From an uncultured Nitrosomonadaceae bacterium (GTDB lineage: Bacteria > Pseudomonadota > Gammaproteobacteria > Burkholderiales > Nitrosomonadaceae): a stretch of DNA of 64,000 nucleotides. A program made the translations under genes and the position numbers. This document shows, piece after piece, positions 33,485 to 44,838 of the stretch (its first letter is position 1; each line of letters opens with the position of its first letter). Under the pieces are notes generated by a model that was not told the origin of the DNA, made no database searches, and saw nothing but the letters and a program-made list of their open reading frames with translations. The stretch is from positions 124,001 to 188,000 of the forward strand of contig CALSMH010000004.1 in assembly GCA_943787405.1 (NCBI GenBank), read 5' to 3'.

Positions 33485-34030
33485 CTATTCTTTAACTGCA
33501 TAAATTGCAGGAAGATTTCTCCATGAACCATATATATCCATTCCAAATCCGAAGACATAACGGTCGGGTAATGTAACTCCCACAAAGTCAGCTGCAATAG
33601 GCTTAGGTTTACTAATATCCTTATTTGCAAAAACAGCGCTGTAGAATGCTTTTGCACCACTCTCCATTACACGTTCACGAATTGAAGCAAGAGTAATCCC
33701 CTCATCAAGAATATCATCTAATACCAATACCACCCTGTCCTTTACATTCTTATGAGGTGCTACTTTCCAGTTAACCCTTCCACCTTTTAGCTTATCGTTG
33801 TAGCGGGAAACATGTAAATAATCGAAACTAAGCGGAAACTCTAGCAATGGTAATAATTGTCCGGTAAAAATAACCGCCCCACCCATTACACTCAATACTA
33901 GAGGACATTTCTCGGATAGTGTATCCGTGATATCTACGGCCATTTTCTGCACAGTTTCTGAAACAGCTGCTGCCGAATATATCTGTTCGGCATTATCAAA
34001 TATTTGTCTTGCTTCTTCTGAAGAAAGCAT
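33485..34030 (-). CDS. hpt: Hypoxanthine-guanine phosphoribosyltransferase
   Basis: 181 residues. Salvages hypoxanthine/guanine with PRPP. The PRPP-binding motif VLVLDDILDEGITL, the flexible-loop region (LHVSRYNDKLKGG) and the late DFVGVTLPDRYVFGFGMDIY that contacts the purine ring are present. Downstream of ligA on the same strand with a small gap. Confidence 0.9.
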   Translation of the reverse strand: MLSSEEARQIFDNAEQIYSAAAVSETVQKMAVDITDTLSEKCPLVLSVMGGAVIFTGQLLPLLEFPLSFDYLHVSRYNDKLKGGRVNWKVAPHKNVKDRVVLVLDDILDEGITLASIRERVMESGAKAFYSAVFANKDISKPKPIAADFVGVTLPDRYVFGFGMDIYGSWRNLPAIYAVKE

Positions 34031-34074
34031 AAAGTCTTTATGTATATTGAAAATCTAAATACAAGAATATCTCC

Positions 34075-36225
<2,151 letters not shown>

Positions 36226-37476
36226 TCACACAAATAACCTTAACGCTATCTCATCCCCGGTAGGAAAACCCCGTAATTTCATTACAGCCTGAATCTCACT
36301 TACCTTGTGTTTGATTCTCTCTAATCCGCTGTCATTTAAGGGAACCCGATTATCATCAACCATAATGCCACCCAGTGTGGTTGCAAAAACTTCGGAAAGG
36401 CGGGTCATTTGATCGAATACTCTCTCTCCATTTTTAATTCTAGGCACATCGAATAAAAATGTAACGCCATTAGTGGTAAGCGTTCTCATATTGTCAGGCA
36501 TAAATGGTGTGGGCTCATAGTTCTGAAGAGTAAATGTAGTATCCTCATTCTCTTCTCGGAAATTAAACACCCCTCCTCCCTCAAGCTTGAATCCGGATGC
36601 TTCTGCCAAAGAACGAATTTTGGTTCCGGTAAATGCTCCACCATCTTTGCTGATAACATTAATCCCAATCATGACATCTACTTCAGCACAAAACTGGTCA
36701 AGTAATACCGCCTGAGAATATGCTTCCCCAATGTCAGGAGTATCAGCACCTGCATTGATTGAGTCTGAAAAATTCCGTACCATGTCACAAAATTTGGACA
36801 AATCAACCTCGCTCACAGGGCCAGACCGATCAACAAGTTGCAAGCAGGCCCTTAAACTAGTGTAATCAATGTCTGAGCGAGATTTAATTGTGATCTCCTC
36901 CCAATATGAACCCATCTCTTTTTGCCCAAGCAGTCGCACTGGTTTCCCAAAATCAACCTTTTTTTTCAATATCTCTGTAAGATTTAAAACAGTGACGGGT
37001 GCTTTAAGCTGCATACTCACCACATAATCTACAACGCCGCTACTATAAACTTTTTCTGGTTTAGCTGGTTTAGCTGGTTTAGCTGGTTTCGCTGCTTTAG
37101 CCGGCTCAGTTGCTACATTCAAATTTTTCTGTTCTGGTTGACTATCAGGTTCAACCATCTCAGTAGTTGTATTCAAAGTCTGTTGCTCTGGTTTACTATC
37201 AGGTTCACCCATCTCAGTAGTTGTATTCAAAGTCTGCTGCTCTGGTTTGCTATCAGATTTAACTATAGTTGGTTCGACCCTCGAGCGTATCGGCTCGAAT
37301 TTTTCTACTTCTTTGACTTCTTCCGTTTCCAGCAAAACATCGTCATATTTATTCTTAAATGCTTTCTCTGTATTACGTTCGTAGCGACGCCGTTGTATCC
37401 AGTTATAGAAAACAACGCATCCGATTATCAAGATTCCGACAATAATCAAACTAACCTGTAAGTCACTCATATTCAT
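36226..37476 (-). CDS. zipA: Cell division protein ZipA
   Basis: 416 residues. An N-terminal membrane anchor (LQVSLIIVGILIIGCVVFYNW, about residues 5-25) is followed by a basic segment, a disordered repeat-rich linker and the C-terminal FtsZ-binding ZipA domain (about 145-410). The linker contains three copies of an 18-residue unit (KPEQQTLNTTTEM and variants) and a KPAKPAKPAKPAK run. ZipA tethers FtsZ to the membrane at division. Order smc-zipA-ligA is the usual one. Confidence 0.93.
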   Translation of the reverse strand: MNMSDLQVSLIIVGILIIGCVVFYNWIQRRRYERNTEKAFKNKYDDVLLETEEVKEVEKFEPIRSRVEPTIVKSDSKPEQQTLNTTTEMGEPDSKPEQQTLNTTTEMVEPDSQPEQKNLNVATEPAKAAKPAKPAKPAKPEKVYSSGVVDYVVSMQLKAPVTVLNLTEILKKKVDFGKPVRLLGQKEMGSYWEEITIKSRSDIDYTSLRACLQLVDRSGPVSEVDLSKFCDMVRNFSDSINAGADTPDIGEAYSQAVLLDQFCAEVDVMIGINVISKDGGAFTGTKIRSLAEASGFKLEGGGVFNFREENEDTTFTLQNYEPTPFMPDNMRTLTTNGVTFLFDVPRIKNGERVFDQMTRLSEVFATTLGGIMVDDNRVPLNDSGLERIKHKVSEIQAVMKLRGFPTGDEIALRLFV

Positions 37477-37491
37477 TCGACCTGTACATTA

Positions 37492-40400
37492 TTATCCAGT
37501 TTCTTCCACTTTACTAAATTTGACAGCTTCCTCGATATCTACAGCAACTATTCTTGAAACACCTTGCTCCTGCATTGTTACACCAATCAACTGCTGACCC
37601 AGTTCCATAGTAATTTTATTATGGCTAATAAAAATACACTGCGTCTGTACTGACATTTTTCTTAACAAATCGCAGAAACGCTCGGTATTCCCTTCATCTA
37701 ATGGTGCATCCACCTCATCCAGCAAACAAAATGGGGCGGGGTTAAGTTTAAACAATGAGAACACTAGTGCCAGTGCTGTTAACGCTTTCTCTCCACCTGA
37801 TAGTAATTTAATAGAACTATTTTTCTTACCTGGTGGCTGTGCATTGATTTCCACACCAGAGTCAAGAATCTCCTCTCCACTTAATATCAGCTTAGCCTTC
37901 CCACCACCAAATATAGCAGGAAACATTTCATCTAAATGACCGTTCACTTTTTCAAAAGTTTCCAACAAACGTTCACGGGTTTCCCTGTCTATCCGTCTGA
38001 TAGCATTTTCTAAAGTTTCAACTGCTTCTTGCAGATCTTTAAATTGTGCATCAAGATAAATTTTACGTTCTTGTGATGTCTCCAGTTCTTCCAAAGCAGC
38101 AAGATTAACAGCCCCCAGGCCATCAATATCAGTATTAAGCTGATCAATATCAGACTGTATTCTAGATGGCCTAGTTTTACCTAGAACCTGAAGCAATTCT
38201 TCTTCGTTTGCTCCAACTTCTTTTAATTTCTCATCAAACTGATTCTCTACAATTTGTGCCTCTTGCTCTTTAAGACGAGCCTGGCTTATTAATTCACGAA
38301 GAGGACTTAGTTTCTGCTCAGAAGCTATACGATCCTTCTCCATTTCCTGTAATTCTCTAGCGGCATCTTCCAAAGTACTCCGTGCAGTTCCCAGAAAAAG
38401 TTCTCGCTGTTCACGTAGCGCCAGCCATTCTTGCAGCTGAATACTTAGTGCGGATTCATCAAAGCTATTCTGCTCTGATTCCAACTCTTCCAAACTAGTT
38501 CTAAGTTTAAGAAAATTCTCATCAAAACTAAGAATAGCTTTCTCTATCTCAACAATCTTACTCTGGCAGGTTTTTTCATGAAACTCCGCTTCCTGCATTT
38601 CCTTAACTGCATCCTGAACAATATTTCGTTGGTCATTAAGAGCCTGCTCAGCAGCCTTCTCTTCCTCCTTTTCTTTTTTCACACTCTCTTGAAGAACTAG
38701 TACCTGATCTTGATATTCAATTAATTTTTCTTCAGCACTCTTTTTCTGAGAATCCTCTACATCTATTTGTTGTTTAATTCCTGCTAATTCAACTAAAATT
38801 TGGTTGCCACGTTGTCCGGATTGTTCTGCTAATTGTGTCAGCTTCAATGCTTGCATTTGCAAATCATGATGATGGTGCTGAAGTTTCTCGCTATCAATAC
38901 GTAACTGTGAAATCAACGCCCCATGCTTATTACAATCTTCTTCAACGGAGACCAATCTGGATCTCTGCTTGGCAAGACTATTCCCTAATTTCTCTGAATC
39001 ATTCTTAATTTGGGTTATTTCTCTCTGGCGCGCCAGAACACCGTGTAATTGTGAGTCAGGAGCGTAGTATGTAAGACTCCGCTGAGTAAAGAAGTGTCCT
39101 TCACGTGTCACTAACATTTCACCAGGAGCAAGTTTTGCTCTTTGCAGCAGACCATCTTGTATACTCTCTACTACAAATATCCCTTTCAGCCATTCCTTTA
39201 ACACTGACTTTATTCCTACGTTTTCACAAGTCAGATACCATTCTAAAGATTTCCAGTCTTCCTTCCCATGCAGCATCTTGTCTTTCAATTGCTGTTCTGT
39301 TGGAACTTTAGTCTCAAATAATGTCCACTTCCCAGGAGGAGAATCTTCTATCCAGTCCTGCACAACCTCTAAGCGCTCAAGAGAAGAACTGTTGAGCCGC
39401 TCACGTAATACTGATTCCAAGGCATCTTCCCATCCTTTATCAACTTCGATGTTCTGCCACAAACGTGGCAAGGCATCTAGTTTGTATTTTGCAAGCCATT
39501 TACTCAAACCATCATTATCCTCAAGTCGATTCTGGAGACGCTCTAAAGCCGAGGACCGGGCCTCTATTTTATTAAGTTGCTGTTCTAGTACCTTTACCTC
39601 TTGTGTAACTTCACGTTTAATTCCTTCTGTCTTAAGAAGTTCCTCCTCGGTTTTAGTAAGTAAATTCTGTTTGCTTTCTAGTTCACCCATAGCGCCTGCT
39701 ATTCCTTCCTGCAATCTAGATAATTCTGAATCATCATGCTGCGGAAGTTTCTCTTGTTCCTCAAGAAGATTCTTTCTACGTGATTCCAGTAGCTGCAAAG
39801 ATTTTTCAGCATGTGTACGATGACTCTCCTCTAACTGCCTGGCCTGGTCAGTTAAAAGCAATCTACGCTGAATCTCTCTTAATTTTTCCTGCCATGAATG
39901 AAAGATTGTTTCTGTTTGTGGTAGCTTCTCATTTTCTACAGAAGATTTCTCTTTACTCCCCTCGAAATCCAGACCTGCTTTTTCAAGTTCCCTACGCCAT
40001 TGGCCTAAGCTCTCTGTAGAACTTTCCATCTGTTCTTTATGATGCTTAATCTGATTCTTAGCTACTGCAATTTGCTGCTCAATGCGCTGTTGATTCTCAC
40101 GGAGATGTTGCATTTGCTGCTCGATCCTCGCCACCTCTGCGTTGGCAGTGTATAACTCTCCCTGCCCTTCATGCAGGCTGTCGGTGGCGGAATAATGCTT
40201 TACGCGCCCCTCTTCCAAACGTTTTTCTGTCTCACGAAGACATGAGGTTTCTGCTTCTAATTCCAATCCCAAACGTTGGACCTCTTTTTCTCTGCGAAGA
40301 CGCTGCGTTGCCGCTTCCTGTTTACGTGCCAACCATAATAGATTATGCGCCACACTCAATTTACTCTGCATATCCTTAAATTTACCAGCAACTTCTGCTT

Positions 40401-41031
40401 GTTCTTCCAAGTGCTGCAATTGTTTTTCCAGTTCCTGACAGATATCGTCTATGCGTGAAAGATTTCCTCGTGTATCACGCAAACGTAACTCAGTCTCACG
40501 ACGACGCTCACGGTATTTAGAAACTCCGGCAGCCTCTTCCAAAAATGCACGTAATTCTTCTGGCTTCGCTTCAATTATTCTTGAGATCATCCCCTGCTCA
40601 ATAATTGCATAACCACGACTGCCAATACCAGTTCCAAGAAAAACGTCAGCCACGTCACGCCGGCGAACATGAATATTATTAATATAGTAGGTGGAATCAC
40701 CATCCCTAAGCAAAACCCGTTTGATAGAGATTTCTGCATAGTCAGACCATTCCCCCCCCGCTTTACCTAGACTATTATCAAAGACTAATTCAACACTTGT
40801 GCGTCCTACAGGCTTTCGATTAACGGACCCGTTAAAAATTACATCCTGCATGGATTCGCCACGCAAAGCAGATGCTTTTGATTCGCCTAGCACCCAACGA
40901 ATTGCATCGATCACATTTGATTTCCCACAACCATTGGGGCCGACAACCCCAACTAAATTATTCGAGACAGGAATAACAGCAGGGTCAGCAAAAGTTTTAA
41001 AACCAGCTAGTTTGATATAAGAGAGTCGCAA
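37492..41031 (-). CDS. smc: Chromosome segregation ATPase Smc
   Basis: 1179 residues, full length. N-terminal Walker A GPNGCGKSNVIDAIRW, long coiled-coil arms, a central hinge (about residues 500-650), then the C-terminal ABC signature LSGGEKALTALALVFSL and Walker B FCLLDEVDAPLDEGN. Compacts and helps segregate the chromosome with ScpAB. First gene of smc-zipA-ligA; divergent from queF. Confidence 0.97.
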   Translation of the reverse strand: MRLSYIKLAGFKTFADPAVIPVSNNLVGVVGPNGCGKSNVIDAIRWVLGESKASALRGESMQDVIFNGSVNRKPVGRTSVELVFDNSLGKAGGEWSDYAEISIKRVLLRDGDSTYYINNIHVRRRDVADVFLGTGIGSRGYAIIEQGMISRIIEAKPEELRAFLEEAAGVSKYRERRRETELRLRDTRGNLSRIDDICQELEKQLQHLEEQAEVAGKFKDMQSKLSVAHNLLWLARKQEAATQRLRREKEVQRLGLELEAETSCLRETEKRLEEGRVKHYSATDSLHEGQGELYTANAEVARIEQQMQHLRENQQRIEQQIAVAKNQIKHHKEQMESSTESLGQWRRELEKAGLDFEGSKEKSSVENEKLPQTETIFHSWQEKLREIQRRLLLTDQARQLEESHRTHAEKSLQLLESRRKNLLEEQEKLPQHDDSELSRLQEGIAGAMGELESKQNLLTKTEEELLKTEGIKREVTQEVKVLEQQLNKIEARSSALERLQNRLEDNDGLSKWLAKYKLDALPRLWQNIEVDKGWEDALESVLRERLNSSSLERLEVVQDWIEDSPPGKWTLFETKVPTEQQLKDKMLHGKEDWKSLEWYLTCENVGIKSVLKEWLKGIFVVESIQDGLLQRAKLAPGEMLVTREGHFFTQRSLTYYAPDSQLHGVLARQREITQIKNDSEKLGNSLAKQRSRLVSVEEDCNKHGALISQLRIDSEKLQHHHHDLQMQALKLTQLAEQSGQRGNQILVELAGIKQQIDVEDSQKKSAEEKLIEYQDQVLVLQESVKKEKEEEKAAEQALNDQRNIVQDAVKEMQEAEFHEKTCQSKIVEIEKAILSFDENFLKLRTSLEELESEQNSFDESALSIQLQEWLALREQRELFLGTARSTLEDAARELQEMEKDRIASEQKLSPLRELISQARLKEQEAQIVENQFDEKLKEVGANEEELLQVLGKTRPSRIQSDIDQLNTDIDGLGAVNLAALEELETSQERKIYLDAQFKDLQEAVETLENAIRRIDRETRERLLETFEKVNGHLDEMFPAIFGGGKAKLILSGEEILDSGVEINAQPPGKKNSSIKLLSGGEKALTALALVFSLFKLNPAPFCLLDEVDAPLDEGNTERFCDLLRKMSVQTQCIFISHNKITMELGQQLIGVTMQEQGVSRIVAVDIEEAVKFSKVEETG

Positions 41032-41165
41032 TTTATTGCCTGTAACCAGTTATAATCGGAAGAGACTGAAGAAACAAAAATGAAAGTAATAGTCTTATAA
41101 AACATTTTTAGAGAATTACACATATATAAGTATAATATTTTAACCGATTTGACTCGGATAAGAGA

Positions 41166-41585
41166 ATGCCAATAATCCCTACCAGAAAATTAGAAACCTT
41201 TCCCAATCCGTCTCCTAAACGAGATTACCATATCCACATGGAGATCCCAGAATTCACCTGCCTGTGCCCAAAAACAGGGCAGCCAGATTTCGCAACTCTT
41301 ATACTTGATTATATCCCTGATAAAGAGTGTATTGAACTTAAAAGCCTCAAACTTTATATCTGGTCATACAGGAACGAAAATGCCTTTCATGAAGCCGTCA
41401 CTAACTACATTCTTGATGATATAGTCGCTGCTATAAAACCAAAGTATATGCTTCTTACTGCCAAATTCTATGTACGTGGCGGGATATTCACGAATGTTGT
41501 AGCTGAACACCGTAAATCCGGGTGGAAGCCAAAACCAGCTGTTAATTTAAAAGAATTTGGGGGGAAATCAAATATCCATCAATAA
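41166..41585 (+). CDS. queF: NADPH-dependent 7-cyano-7-deazaguanine reductase (short QueF type)
   Basis: 139 residues, the short single-domain QueF. Reduces preQ0 to preQ1 for queuosine in tRNA. The catalytic Cys lies in [16 protein letters not shown] and the QueF motif is [13 protein letters not shown]-like ([20 protein letters not shown]). Confidence 0.95.
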   Translation: MPIIPTRKLETFPNPSPKRDYHIHMEIPEFTCLCPKTGQPDFATLILDYIPDKECIELKSLKLYIWSYRNENAFHEAVTNYILDDIVAAIKPKYMLLTAKFYVRGGIFTNVVAEHRKSGWKPKPAVNLKEFGGKSNIHQ

Positions 41586-41666
41586 ACTAGCCTTACACTA
41601 AATCCACTCCTTCTCGGGAAGATTAAATTAATTTCACAAGAAATTACGAGTAATTGTAATTAATAA

Positions 41667-42146
41667 CTACTGACTACGCAGGTAGAGCCCAATTAATTCA
41701 ACATACTTAATCACATGGCCCTGCATTGCCTCTTCCAATACTCCCTTTGTAGGTTGTTTTAAATCAGGTAGCATTGTGTCTAAAGCATAAAGCTTATGAA
41801 AGTAACGGTGAGTACCAATTGGCGGGCATGGACCGCCATAACCTGTTCGTTGCCAGTCATTGATCCCCTCCATTGTTCCTGATGGAAGGCCTGCTACTGA
41901 AGCTCCTTCAGACAAACCACTATTCTCAGGTGAAATATTGTACAAGACCCAATGGACCCAGGTCATTTTAGGATCAGCAGGATCAGGCGCATCCGGATCA
42001 TCAACGATCAAAACTAAGCTTTTTGTACCCACAGGTATTCTAGTCCAGGATAATTCAGGCGAAATATCCTGGCCATCACAAGTGTGACGAATTGGAATCA
42101 ACCCACCTTGAATAAAAGATTCTGATGTAAGTGTTGGCGCCAACAT
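41667..42146 (-). CDS. YbhB/YbcL family PEBP-like protein
   Basis: 159 residues. The phosphatidylethanolamine-binding-protein fold is shown by the anion-site motifs VDDPDAPDP, WVHWVLYNI and GPCPPIGTHRYFHKLYALD. Bacterial members (YbhB, YbcL) have no established role. No signal peptide, so cytoplasmic. Stands alone. Confidence 0.92.
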   Translation of the reverse strand: MLAPTLTSESFIQGGLIPIRHTCDGQDISPELSWTRIPVGTKSLVLIVDDPDAPDPADPKMTWVHWVLYNISPENSGLSEGASVAGLPSGTMEGINDWQRTGYGGPCPPIGTHRYFHKLYALDTMLPDLKQPTKGVLEEAMQGHVIKYVELIGLYLRSQ

Positions 42147-42514
42147 CTAATTCTCCTTATAAAATAGGGCATATTAACTCTAATTTCTATTAATAAACAA
42201 TAACTTTCCTTTCTAAATCCTAGAACCATAATCTTTATTAGAAATTCCCTACTAGACTCTACTGCCCCTACAGCTAGTAAGGCATAGTAAGAAAAAATGG
42301 TTGAGAGTATCGTTATCTTGAGACGCGAACTAATACTAATCTATAAATAAATCTTTCCAAATTAAAGCAGTTATGCAACCAATATAATTTCCTGATTGCT
42401 TAAATGAATCTGGCATGATCTAATCTCCGTACATATTTCTAACGAGTACAATCATCACCCTTTATTATCAACTATAACCATCGGTCTTAATTTATAGATT
42501 TTTATCCTTATTCT
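42147..42514. other. Gene-free stretch upstream of tRNA-Lys
   Basis: About 370 bp. No open reading frame of note, RNA gene or strong hairpin is seen. The tRNA-Lys promoter should lie in the last 60 bp. Confidence 0.6.
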
Positions 42515-42590
42515 GGGTCGTTAGCTCAGCTGGTAGAGCAACGGACTCTTAATCCGAAGGTCGGGAGTTCGATCCTCCCACGACCCACCA
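42515..42590 (+). tRNA. tRNA-Lys (anticodon CUU)
   Basis: 76 nt, GGGTCGT ... ACGACCC-ACCA, with an encoded CCA. Anticodon stem-loop CGGACTCTTAATCCG gives anticodon CUU (lysine, AAG). T-arm GGGAGTTCGATCCTCCC is standard. Its 3' half recurs in decayed form at 43668-43707. Confidence 0.97.
42542..42560 (+). repeat. Candidate attachment-site core within tRNA-Lys (left copy)
   Basis: CGGACTCTTAATCCGAAGG, the anticodon arm of tRNA-Lys, is repeated exactly at 43668-43686. Tyrosine-recombinase elements commonly integrate at tRNA anticodon arms or 3' halves and leave such a duplication. Confidence 0.6.
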
Positions 42591-42598
42591 GAAAAAAC

Positions 42599-42634
42599 AA
42601 AGAGTTACAGGTTTATTCCTGTGGCTCTTTTTTT
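42599..42634 (+). terminator. Rho-independent terminator after tRNA-Lys
   Basis: AAAGAGTTACAGG / CCTGTGGCTCTTT forms a hairpin (11 pairs with a small internal mismatch, 6-base loop) followed by a T-run. Confidence 0.85.
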
Positions 42635-42941
42635 GTTTAATGTATAAATTGCTACTAATTTGCTACTTTTGGCACTAAAAATCATCAAAAATTGGCACAT
42701 TCCTGCCACACTCAGAATATTGTTGGGCGTCTGCTAATTAAGCACGCAATATTGTCAGCCAAATTAGTTTCTATTTTAGATTGGGCTAAAGCGCTAATTA
42801 TTAAGCAATAGTGCCCGAAGATTACCTAGATATGCTTTTGAATCAAAAAGTATCTTGGGGCATTATTTAATATGCGCAATATGCTAATATTAATGAACTA
42901 TTAATCACCCATAATTCGTAGAAAGATAAGAAGGAGGCGGC
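42635..42941. other. Non-coding stretch at the left of the tRNA-Lys element
   Basis: About 300 bp, very AT-rich. No integrase or other gene is readable in it. It ends in a strong AAGGAGG ribosome site for the ORF at 42942. If an integrase once lay here it has been deleted. Confidence 0.5.
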
Positions 42942-43202
42942 ATGTATGAGGCAGCGGTAATTGGAATAGAGCTGATGGTAATAACACCTGCGATATTTGT
43001 TATTGGTTTTATATTATGGTGGTATAAGCATGATAAAGAAGCCTATTTGCGAGGCAAATTGCAGAATGGGAGAAAAAATAATGCTCGGCTATGCGGTGCT
43101 TTAATCGCTCTTATTTTCATTTGGGTGGTATTTGTAGAATTGCAAGCATATGATGAAGATCGAATACAAGGCAACACAATAACAGGACATATAGAATATT
43201 AA
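42942..43202 (+). CDS. Small two-helix membrane protein, unrecognised
   Basis: 86 residues beginning MYEAAVIGIELM, with two hydrophobic spans (about residues 5-27 and 49-67) separated by a basic loop (KHDKEAYLRGKLQNGRKNN) and followed by an acidic tail (DEDRIQGNTITG). The AAGAAGGAGG ribosome site is among the strongest in the window, arguing that the gene is expressed. It precedes the secreted-protein gene by 18 bp and both lie between tRNA-Lys and the decayed tRNA copy. No family recognised. Confidence 0.65.
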   Translation: MYEAAVIGIELMVITPAIFVIGFILWWYKHDKEAYLRGKLQNGRKNNARLCGALIALIFIWVVFVELQAYDEDRIQGNTITGHIEY

Positions 43203-43220
43203 TTCTCTCGAAGGTTATTT

Positions 43221-43598
43221 ATGAATTTAGCTAAATTAATAATGTTTTTTATATTTTTTTTCTCTAGCACCGGTGCATTTTCTTATGGTGGTGGAGCGGT
43301 TAGTGAAAAAGCTTGTAACAAGCCAAAATTTACTAAATTTACACCGGCACACTTAACGGTTGTTTCAGCGCAGTCAGAGTTTACTTTTATGGCTTCTGCG
43401 TTGACTAATCCTAAAACTATTGATGTGAATGTAAAGAAATTGGCGGTTGAGATTGAGATAAATAAAATTAGCACGGGTTATTTAGTGACAGGAATGTTAC
43501 CTGATTCACTTCAGAATACTTATGCCAGGGTTAATATCACAGCGACAGGGACAAACAATTGCGTGGCCAATGATGGCTGGTTGCTGAAGATTGAATAA
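43221..43598 (+). CDS. Small secreted protein, unrecognised
   Basis: 125 residues. A clear signal peptide (KLIMFFIFFFSSTGAFS, about residues 5-21) precedes a mature domain of about 100 residues with two cysteines (KACNKPKF and NNCVANDG) that could form a disulfide and an alternating hydrophobic pattern suggesting a beta-sandwich. An AAGG site precedes the ATG. Probably co-transcribed with the membrane-protein gene 18 bp upstream. No family recognised. Confidence 0.65.
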   Translation: MNLAKLIMFFIFFFSSTGAFSYGGGAVSEKACNKPKFTKFTPAHLTVVSAQSEFTFMASALTNPKTIDVNVKKLAVEIEINKISTGYLVTGMLPDSLQNTYARVNITATGTNNCVANDGWLLKIE

Positions 43599-43667
43599 AC
43601 TTGACGCCAAGAGGACATGATTAATTGTTGTCATTTGCTCCTGGTTACTCTGGTTTTCTCTATTCTT

Positions 43668-43707
43668 CGGACTCTTAATCCGAAGGCCGTGAATTCGTTC
43701 CTCCCAC
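43668..43707 (+). repeat. Decayed copy of the tRNA-Lys 3' half (candidate right attachment site)
   Basis: The first 19 bases match the tRNA-Lys anticodon arm exactly; the next 21 match the T-arm region at about 17 positions, after which similarity stops. The copy lacks a 5' half and cannot be a tRNA. Distance to the intact tRNA is about 1.1 kb. Confidence 0.8.
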
Positions 43708-43725
43708 AGTGGTAAAATTCCCCAC

Positions 43726-43809
43726 ATGCAAATTCTTTTGCAATTATCTGATTTGGGCCATAGTCTGAAACCATACAGAAAAAATCTGCGAGGACTGATG
43801 ATATGTTAA
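43726..43809 (+). pseudogene. 27-codon ORF resembling the N-terminus of an XRE-type helix-turn-helix protein
   Basis: MQILLQLSDLGHSLKPYRKN followed by a few codons and TAA. The pattern LSDLGxxLKxxRKxxGL is common at the start of XRE/Cro-type DNA-binding domains, but the rest of such a gene is absent and the stop overlaps the yaaA start. Probably a remnant; could be chance. Confidence 0.35.
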
Positions 43810-44576
43810 TAGCAATTTCTCCAGCGAAGACACTTGATTATGACTCTCCTTTGTCATTCAAGAAATCGACTTCTGCTCATTTCCATACTTATAGTGACAA
43901 GCTGATAGAAATACTTAAAAAGAAATCAGCCTCACAGATCAGTGATTTAATGAGAATAAGCGACAATCTTGGGGAGCTTAACTACCGTCGATATCACTCA
44001 TGGAGCCCCAAGTCTGGCTCGGGACATTCAAGACAAGCGATCTTAGCTTTTATGGGCGATGTATATTCAGGGTTAGATGCTAAGTCTCTCAGTGAGAAGA
44101 ACATGGTCTTCGCTCAAGAACATTTACGTATCCTATCAGGGCTATACGGAATACTAAGACCTTTAGATTCTATGCAGCCACATCGCTTGGAAATGGGTAC
44201 TAGCCTCGAGACCCCTAGTGGCAAAAACTTATATCAATTCTGGGGAGAGAAACCAACTCTCATTCTTAATAAGCAAGCAAAAAAACTGAAAACCAAATAC
44301 CTAATAAATCTTGCATCTAATGAATACTTTAAAGTGATAGATAAGGAAAGACTGGAGCCAATGATTATCACCCCAGTGTTTAAGGACCAAAAAAATGGAA
44401 ATTATAAAATAATTAGTTTTTACGCAAAGAAAGCGCGTGGACTAATGGCTCGGTATATAATCCAGAACCAAATAAAAAAGCCAGAAGCTCTCAAAAATTT
44501 CTGCTCTGAGGGCTACGTTTATGACGAGTCCTTGTCTAATACAAGTGATTTAGTCTTCACTCGAAGAGAGAGTTAA
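43803..44576 (+). CDS. yaaA: YaaA, peroxide-stress protein (DUF328/UPF0246)
   Basis: 257 residues starting MLIAISPAKTLDYDSPLSF, the family hallmark. Further conserved segments are RYHSWSPKSG, LAFMGDVYSGLDA, LRILSGLYGILRPLD and INLASNEYFKVI. YaaA limits DNA damage under hydrogen peroxide, apparently by lowering free iron; its chemistry is not fully defined. Single gene just right of the decayed tRNA copy. Confidence 0.95.
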   Translation: MLIAISPAKTLDYDSPLSFKKSTSAHFHTYSDKLIEILKKKSASQISDLMRISDNLGELNYRRYHSWSPKSGSGHSRQAILAFMGDVYSGLDAKSLSEKNMVFAQEHLRILSGLYGILRPLDSMQPHRLEMGTSLETPSGKNLYQFWGEKPTLILNKQAKKLKTKYLINLASNEYFKVIDKERLEPMIITPVFKDQKNGNYKIISFYAKKARGLMARYIIQNQIKKPEALKNFCSEGYVYDESLSNTSDLVFTRRES

Positions 44577-44838
44577 ATTTACTTTCTACCGGCACATAAA
44601 TGTTACTTAACTTTCGTTCTGGCTTCTTATACTAAATTTTAATATCGTCCCAAAGTTAATTTAGCTTCCCACCGCGCCTAGTTTCGGCTTGCAGCTCTTT
44701 TTTTATTTTTCACAATCCAGCCACACCGCTTCTGAATTTGAAGAAATAGGAGCTATAGCTGACTCCGGCACAACCAATAAGTTCTGATTCACAAACACCT
44801 GCACCTCTGCATCTCACATCCACAACTGTCCTGAGTTT

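Noticed and set aside
37100-37265. Short repeat cluster as a possible CRISPR
   Set aside because: Units are contiguous in-frame 54-bp coding repeats in the ZipA linker with no spacers.
42635-42941. Integrase gene at the tRNA-Lys insert
   Set aside because: Looked for because of the attachment-site duplication, but no recombinase reading frame or R-H-R-Y fragment can be read in either strand.
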